A DNA stretch of 64,000 bases from Solibacillus silvestris_B. GTDB lineage: Bacteria; Bacillota; Bacilli; Bacillales_A; Planococcaceae. Shown piece after piece: positions 60,235-64,000 of the stretch (its first letter is position 1; the number at the start of each line of letters is the position of its first letter). Position numbers and translations under genes: made by a program. The stretch lies in contig NZ_JBQCJW010000005.1 in the NCBI RefSeq assembly GCF_051967575.1, forward strand, positions 1-64,000, in the 5' to 3' direction. A model generated the notes under the pieces. The model ran no database searches. It had not been told where the DNA came from and saw only the letters and a program-made list of their open reading frames with translations.

Positions 60235-60430
60235 AAATAAGCGGAGTTTTTCCGGTTATTTACGTAATAAAGCTCGTTTCGAGGGGAATAAGGGGAGATT
60301 TTCCGGTTATCCAAAGAAAATCCCTCCATTTTCATGTTTTTCGGATCGACAAGCGGAATTTCTCCGTCTATTTAAGGTATTTTTTAATGTATTTTTTTAA
60401 TAAGGGGAATTTTTCCTTCTATTTATTGGA
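60235..60430. repeat. Second intergenic repeat family, four degenerate copies
   Basis: Cores AAGCGGAGTTTTTCCGGTTA (60239), AAGGGGAGATTTTCCGGTTA (60290), AAGCGGAATTTCTCCGTCTA (60351) and AAGGGGAATTTTTCCTTCTA (60402), spaced 51, 61 and 51 nt. Similar solitary cores occur near 75-101 and 38310. Confidence 0.75.
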
Positions 60431-60884
60431 GTGGGCAGGCGCTTAAACTGATCTCCTCCCAGCCAATCGGTAATAGAGGCCCCCTTCATCTCAAATTGAG
60501 GGAACCCGACTCTTTTTCCGTCACCGTCTTCCGCCCAGCTGCAAATCCGCCTTGATTTTCTCGGGGATTTTCAGCTGGCGGATAAAATATACAGACAAAC
60601 TTCCTGAAGAAAAGGGACCGATTGTTGAGCCGGTAAAAAACTGTAAATTGAAGTCCATAATAAAAATGACAGATTTCAGCACACCCGTGCAAAAGGAAGG
60701 CACTTAAAAAGGAAAGAACGTTTACTTCCTTTACTTTTGTGTCCTGTCCTCCAATAATCGCGGCTCGCACGATGTGGGTATTGGGATTATACCGCAAGGA
60801 TGCGCTATCATTTCTCGGAGTTGGAAGGGCGCAACAATCCGTATTGCAATTTGCATGAAATGTTATATGAAGTATTCTGAAGCT
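60431..60884. other. Unassigned intergenic sequence
   Basis: About 450 nt, with higher GC than the surrounding spacers. An open frame on the minus strand (60486-60926) and a shorter one (60521-60703) have no ribosome binding site and overlap a terminator or one another in different frames, so I do not call them. I see no RNA gene or known mobile element. Confidence 0.35.
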
Positions 60885-60931
60885 AAAAATGCCGATGAAG
60901 AGCGTTGTTCGCTTAATCATCGGCATTTTTT
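60885..60931 (-). terminator. Terminator of the hypothetical exported protein gene
   Basis: AAAAATGCCGATGA pairs with TCATCGGCATTTTT (13 to 14 bp) with T and A runs on either side, directly after the minus-strand stop. Confidence 0.9.
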
Positions 60932-61439
60932 AGTTGAATGCTTCATGTTTTATATATTGTTCTGCGGCTTCGGGTATGTCTTTGTATGAAATTTCATTGA
61001 TTGATGCAAGTTTTTGTTCATCGAATGTTATCGTTAATACTTCGGTGTTTTTATTCCGCACAGGCATAAGCCATTTTAAAGTGATGTTATTCAATGCTTC
61101 AACATGCTGTATTTCCTTCAATAAATTATAGCTGTCCTTCAGCAATGTGCTTTCCTTAATAAATTCGGATGCCTGCAGTGAAATGGCTACATTTTGCTTG
61201 TCATCAATTGGTGTTATTTCGATATTGAGCATAATATTTTCAACGAATTGCTGGAGTACAATTTCCGACATCGCAATCATCGTTTGTGATTTTAATTGCT
61301 CTGGGGCAATCGCGGCTTTTGCCTCATCGATTGCTTCTTGCTGTTCTGAAGCATTTTTTTTCATAATGTATTGTACTGAAACGACGCAGACAAAAATGAG
61401 CAGAGCGAGCATCATGAATTTCAGCAATTTATTTAAAAT
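60930..61439 (-). CDS. Hypothetical exported or membrane-anchored protein, probable AUU start
   Basis: A ~169-residue protein with one N-terminal membrane segment (LLKFMMLALLIFVCVVSV) and a soluble, helix-rich remainder (EQQEAIDEAKAAIAPEQ, ASINEISYKDIPEAAEQYI). I do not recognise the family. AGGAGGT at 61447-61453 is a strong Shine-Dalgarno; the codon at the right distance (7 nt) is ATT 61439, giving I/M-LNKLLKF. The next possible start, TTG 61427, would be 19 nt away. It ends in a strong terminator and appears monocistronic. Confidence 0.6.
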   Translation of the reverse strand: MLNKLLKFMMLALLIFVCVVSVQYIMKKNASEQQEAIDEAKAAIAPEQLKSQTMIAMSEIVLQQFVENIMLNIEITPIDDKQNVAISLQASEFIKESTLLKDSYNLLKEIQHVEALNNITLKWLMPVRNKNTEVLTITFDEQKLASINEISYKDIPEAAEQYIKHEAFN

Positions 61440-61508
61440 AAGGATGACCTCCTATAAACATTGCATAATAATTTATATTATATAGTCATTATGCCACAAA
61501 AAAATACT

Positions 61509-61539
61509 AAAAAGGACTGCCAAATGTGACAGTCCTTTT
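61509..61539 (-). terminator. Terminator of the 50-aa ORF
   Basis: AAAAGGACTG pairs with CAGTCCTTTT, followed on the minus strand by T-rich sequence. Confidence 0.8.
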
Positions 61540-61544
61540 ACGGG

Positions 61545-61697
61545 TTAAGTATTTTGTTCTTCATTAGGAATTGTAGCAACAAATTCGTCGAAGTATAAAA
61601 ATGATTCATCCTCTAATTGTTTAATCTTTTGTTCATTTAATCCAATAGATAATGGTCCAGAAAAAATCTCGCCCCACCAAGTCTCAGTAATCATCAT
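61545..61697 (-). CDS. Small 50-residue peptide gene
   Basis: A short gene with a near-perfect ribosome binding site (AAGGAGG, 8-nt spacing) before ATG 61697 and a terminator 6 nt after the stop. The peptide begins MMITETWWGEIFSGPLSIG, contains LNEQKIKQLEDE, and ends acidic (IPNEEQNT). It has no signal peptide, transmembrane helix or Cys. The double Trp and Gly-rich N-terminal part followed by an amphipathic acidic part suggest a regulatory or structural peptide. I recognise no family. It lies between two genes pointing away from it. Confidence 0.65.
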   Translation of the reverse strand: MMITETWWGEIFSGPLSIGLNEQKIKQLEDESFLYFDEFVATIPNEEQNT

Positions 61698-61937
61698 TTA
61701 TATAGCCTCCTTGTACGATTGTTATCCAGTACGTATTATGTCCGTTTAAATAGTTAGTTATGAAATTCCCAGCTGTGCTTCTTTATAAACCTTATACTAA
61801 AATTTCATACGATTGCACCACCTAGCCTCCTTAAATTGGAAGGAATAATGATTAACTTTGTAGTAGTTATTACTATAGTTAATATGTGTGAACAGCTATA
61901 ATTTATGCATACATTTATAAATGAAAGGATGAAAAAA
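61698..61937. other. Spacer with divergent upstream regions
   Basis: About 240 nt between the divergent small-peptide and aldehyde dehydrogenase genes. AT-rich, probably carrying promoters for both, but none matches the consensus well. Confidence 0.35.
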
Positions 61938-63326
61938 ATGAAATTTACTGTGCAGGATGTTGAACAAATGATTGAGAATCAACGCTCCTTTTACTATACG
62001 GGCGCAACGAAAGATGTGGAATTCCGCAAGCAGCAGCTCGTATTATTGAAAGAAACAATTAAAAAATATGAGGCGCAAGTAATAGAAGCGTTAGCATCGG
62101 ATTTGCGAAAAAGCGAATTTGAAGCATATTCCACAGAAATCGGTATTGTATATGATAGTATTTCCTATTTTATAAAAAATATAAATAGCTGGATGGAGCC
62201 GCAGCTTGTAAAAACGCCGCTTCATTTCCAGCCTGCGAAAAGCTATATTGTACGCGAACCATATGGTGTCACATTAATTATCGGTCCGTTCAACTATCCG
62301 TTTCAATTAATAATGGAGCCATTGATCGGAGCGATTATCGGTGGGAATACAGCGATTGTAAAGCCATCTGAATCCGCTTTGCATACAGCCCAAATCGTCA
62401 AGAAAATTGTGGAGGAAACGTTCCCGACGAATTATGTACGTGTTGTCGAAGGAGAAAAAGAGGAAGTGACGGCTTTAATCCATGCACCGTTTGATTATAT
62501 TTTTTTTACGGGAAGTGTCGCGGTCGGAAAAGTTATCGCTAAAGCTGCTGCAGAGCGTCTCACACCGATTGCATTGGAGCTAGGTGGTAAAAGCCCTGCC
62601 ATCATAGATCAAACGGCTAATTTAGACGTGGCGGCAAAGAGAATTGCATGGGGAAAATTCAACAACACAGGACAAACATGTGTAGCGCCTGATTATGTGC
62701 TCGTTCATACAGCGGTTGCGAAAAAATTTACACGTCTATTGAAGAAGACAATCCGTGAATTTTTTGGCGATGATCCACAGCAAAGTCCGGATTACGGGCG
62801 TATTATTAATGCGCGCCAGTTTGACCGCCTGCAAAATATATTGGATAAGGAACGGGATACAGTCACATTTGGAGGACGTACTGAACGTGAGGACTTATAT
62901 ATGGAGCCGACGATATTAGAGCATATTACGTGGGATCATCCATCGATGGAAGATGAGCTGTTCGGTCCGATTTTGCCGATTATGACATATGAGCAATTGC
63001 CAAGAGCGATCCATGAAATTCGCCAATTGCCTAAGCCATTAAGTGCATATTTGTTCTCGGAGAATGAAAAGGCCGTTTCCTACTTTTTACAAGAACTTCC
63101 ATTTGGCGGCGGCTGCATCAATGATGTCATAACACATGTAGGAAACAGTCATCTGCCGTTTGGAGGGGTAGGTCCTTCAGGGGTGAAAGCATATCACGGG
63201 AAAGCGAGCTTCGAGAACTTCACCCACCCTAAATCGATTATGCAACGCTCTAATAAACTGGCAAATAGCTTACTATATCCACCATATAAACAAAAAGTGA
63301 AGCTTGTTCGTACGATAATGAAATAA
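61938..63326 (+). CDS. Aldehyde dehydrogenase (YwdH-like, class 3 type)
   Basis: A ~462-residue NAD(P)-dependent aldehyde dehydrogenase. ATG 61938 follows GAAAGGATG; the in-frame ATG 61905 has no ribosome binding site. Visible motifs: GVTLIIGPFNYPFQL, NTAIVKPSESA, FTGSVAVGKVIAKAAAE, the catalytic Glu in LELGGKSPAIID (~210) and the nucleophile Cys in NTGQTCVAPDYVL (~245). The sequence and short length fit the class 3/fatty aldehyde group, like B. subtilis YwdH. It oxidises medium- to long-chain or aromatic aldehydes; the actual substrate is unknown. Confidence 0.92.
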   Translation: MKFTVQDVEQMIENQRSFYYTGATKDVEFRKQQLVLLKETIKKYEAQVIEALASDLRKSEFEAYSTEIGIVYDSISYFIKNINSWMEPQLVKTPLHFQPAKSYIVREPYGVTLIIGPFNYPFQLIMEPLIGAIIGGNTAIVKPSESALHTAQIVKKIVEETFPTNYVRVVEGEKEEVTALIHAPFDYIFFTGSVAVGKVIAKAAAERLTPIALELGGKSPAIIDQTANLDVAAKRIAWGKFNNTGQTCVAPDYVLVHTAVAKKFTRLLKKTIREFFGDDPQQSPDYGRIINARQFDRLQNILDKERDTVTFGGRTEREDLYMEPTILEHITWDHPSMEDELFGPILPIMTYEQLPRAIHEIRQLPKPLSAYLFSENEKAVSYFLQELPFGGGCINDVITHVGNSHLPFGGVGPSGVKAYHGKASFENFTHPKSIMQRSNKLANSLLYPPYKQKVKLVRTIMK

Positions 63327-63339
63327 TATTATACAAGTA

Positions 63340-63380
63340 AAAAAGGCTTTCTTGAAAAACAAATTCAAGAAAGCTTTTTC
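63340..63380. terminator. Bidirectional terminator between ALDH and kinase genes
   Basis: AAAGGCTTTCTTGAA pairs with TTCAAGAAAGCTTTT, flanked by A and T runs, suitable for both convergent genes. Confidence 0.9.
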
Positions 63381-63383
63381 ATA

Positions 63384-64000
63384 TTATTCTTCAACTATCG
63401 GGAAGGACAGCAGAATATCTGTTCCTGCATGTTGCTGGCTCGCTATTTTGATTGAACCGTTATGATCTTGGATAATTTTGTTGATAATGACCATTCCGAG
63501 CCCGGTTCCTTTTGTTTTCGTCGTATAGAAAGGTTCGAAAATATGTTCCAGCACATGTGGAGGAATACCGCAGCCTGTATCGATTATCCGAATGAAAATT
63601 TCTTTTCCATCATCGCTTTTGCACACTTTTAGCGTAATTGTCCCATCGTTATGAATCGCTTCAATGGCATTTTTAAATAAATTAATGAATATTTGTTTAA
63701 TTTGATTTTTATTGCCTAAAATAATCGTATTTGGATATTCATTCACTGTGTGCAGCTGAATGATTCTTTGTTGGAGTTCGTATTGGAAAAAACTCGCAAC
63801 TTCCGTTAAAGCTTCCGCTAGATTAATCGGTACAAACTGATTTGCCTGGGGTTTCGATAATACAAGAAACTCCGATAAAATCAATTCGATCCGCTCTGTT
63901 TCATTTTGGATGAGCTTCGTATATTCATAGTAAGGCGAATTTTTGTCTTCGTTCATCATTTGCACATAGCCTGAAATGACAGTCATTGGATTTCGGATTT
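63384..64000 (-). CDS. Sensor histidine kinase, C-terminal part (runs off the window)
   Basis: At least 205 residues of a histidine kinase whose N terminus lies beyond 64000. The visible frame begins IRNPMTVISGYVQMM, the residues just after the phosphoacceptor His box (HEIRNP-type), so the His itself is outside. The catalytic domain shows the N box FINLFKNAIEAI, G1 DTGCGIPP, F box FEPFYTTK and G2 GTGLGMVI. The sequence resembles sporulation kinases (KinA/KinE group), but sensor domains that would decide are not in the window. No response regulator is adjacent on this side. Confidence 0.88.
   Translation of the reverse strand, partial: IRNPMTVISGYVQMMNEDKNSPYYEYTKLIQNETERIELILSEFLVLSKPQANQFVPINLAEALTEVASFFQYELQQRIIQLHTVNEYPNTIILGNKNQIKQIFINLFKNAIEAIHNDGTITLKVCKSDDGKEIFIRIIDTGCGIPPHVLEHIFEPFYTTKTKGTGLGMVIINKIIQDHNGSIKIASQQHAGTDILLSFPIVEE

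Noticed and set aside
60486..60926. 146-aa ORF on the minus strand
   Set aside because: No ribosome binding site, overlaps the terminator of the adjacent gene, and the alternative frame in the same segment looks equally good, so neither is convincing.
1..64000. tRNA, rRNA, insertion sequences or prophage structural genes
   Set aside because: None recognised by motif on either strand apart from the group II intron and the recombinase remnant.

Overview
The window is a draft-assembly piece (one run of exactly 100 N) of a low-to-mid GC, spore-forming member of the Bacillota. Gene order follows the Bacillus subtilis yis/yit/yja/yjb/yjc neighbourhoods: addBA; yisK-yisL; yitU/yitV/yitW; fabHA-fabF; trpS; spx-mecA-coiA-pepF; yjbH-yjbI-yjbJ-yjbK; yjbL-yjbM-yjbN-yjbO; mgtE; cotO/cotZ; spoVA; spoVIF; yjcF-yjcG-yjcH. 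The SLH-anchored heme protein and the protein sequences point to the Planococcaceae (Caryophanaceae), probably Solibacillus or Lysinibacillus. This placement is inferred from gene content and recalled synteny, not from a search.

Layout. 1-5580: a TVP38/DedA-like membrane protein, a decayed tyrosine recombinase, and an AT-rich accessory stretch (DUF1835 protein; AraC regulator plus small protein) whose modules are bounded by three similar ~32-nt hairpins. 5585-15269: addB and addA; addA is split in its GDVKQSIY helicase motif by a complete, sense-oriented 2346-nt group II intron. 15278-23744: DUF418 protein, YisK, YisL, a large tandem-repeat array, a secreted amylase-fold protein that has lost its catalytic residues, yitU/V/W-like genes and an Fnr with a C-terminal Fe-S motif. 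23915-29197: a ClpB lacking its N-domain under two CtsR boxes, and fabH-fabF under a FapR operator. 29271-42927: trpS with a T-box, spx, mecA, coiA, pepF, spxH, truncated hemoglobin, lytic transglycosylase, CYTH protein, alarmone synthetase, NAD kinase, pseudouridine synthase. 43128-48801: mgtE and sporulation genes (coat proteins, spoVAC/AD/AEb, a YhcN-like lipoprotein, a 45-aa YjcZ-type protein, spoVIF). 48961-52538: yjcF/G/H, pgpA-like, a thermonuclease and a DUF3139 protein. 52856-60006: an Isd-type heme-uptake locus (sortase-anchored NEAT protein, NEAT-SLH protein, IsdE, IsdF, ATPase, sortase B, imelysin-like lipoprotein). 60930-64000: a hypothetical exported protein, an unlisted 50-aa ORF, an aldehyde dehydrogenase and a truncated histidine kinase.

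Functional themes. Spx level control is well represented: spx, its ClpXP adaptor spxH, the ClpCP adaptor mecA, and a CtsR-controlled disaggregase. The sporulation cluster combines coat, dipicolinate-channel and late sporulation genes. The heme locus uses two anchoring modes, sortase and SLH.

The most unusual structure is a dispersed intergenic repeat family built on a 21-nt monomer with an 11-nt core (GAAAGTAGAAC). It occurs at four loci and at one of them is organised into 124-bp higher-order repeats. I know of no described family that matches it. It is not a CRISPR array. A second, unrelated short repeat family (AAGSGGA...TTTTCCG) lies near 60.2-60.4 kb.
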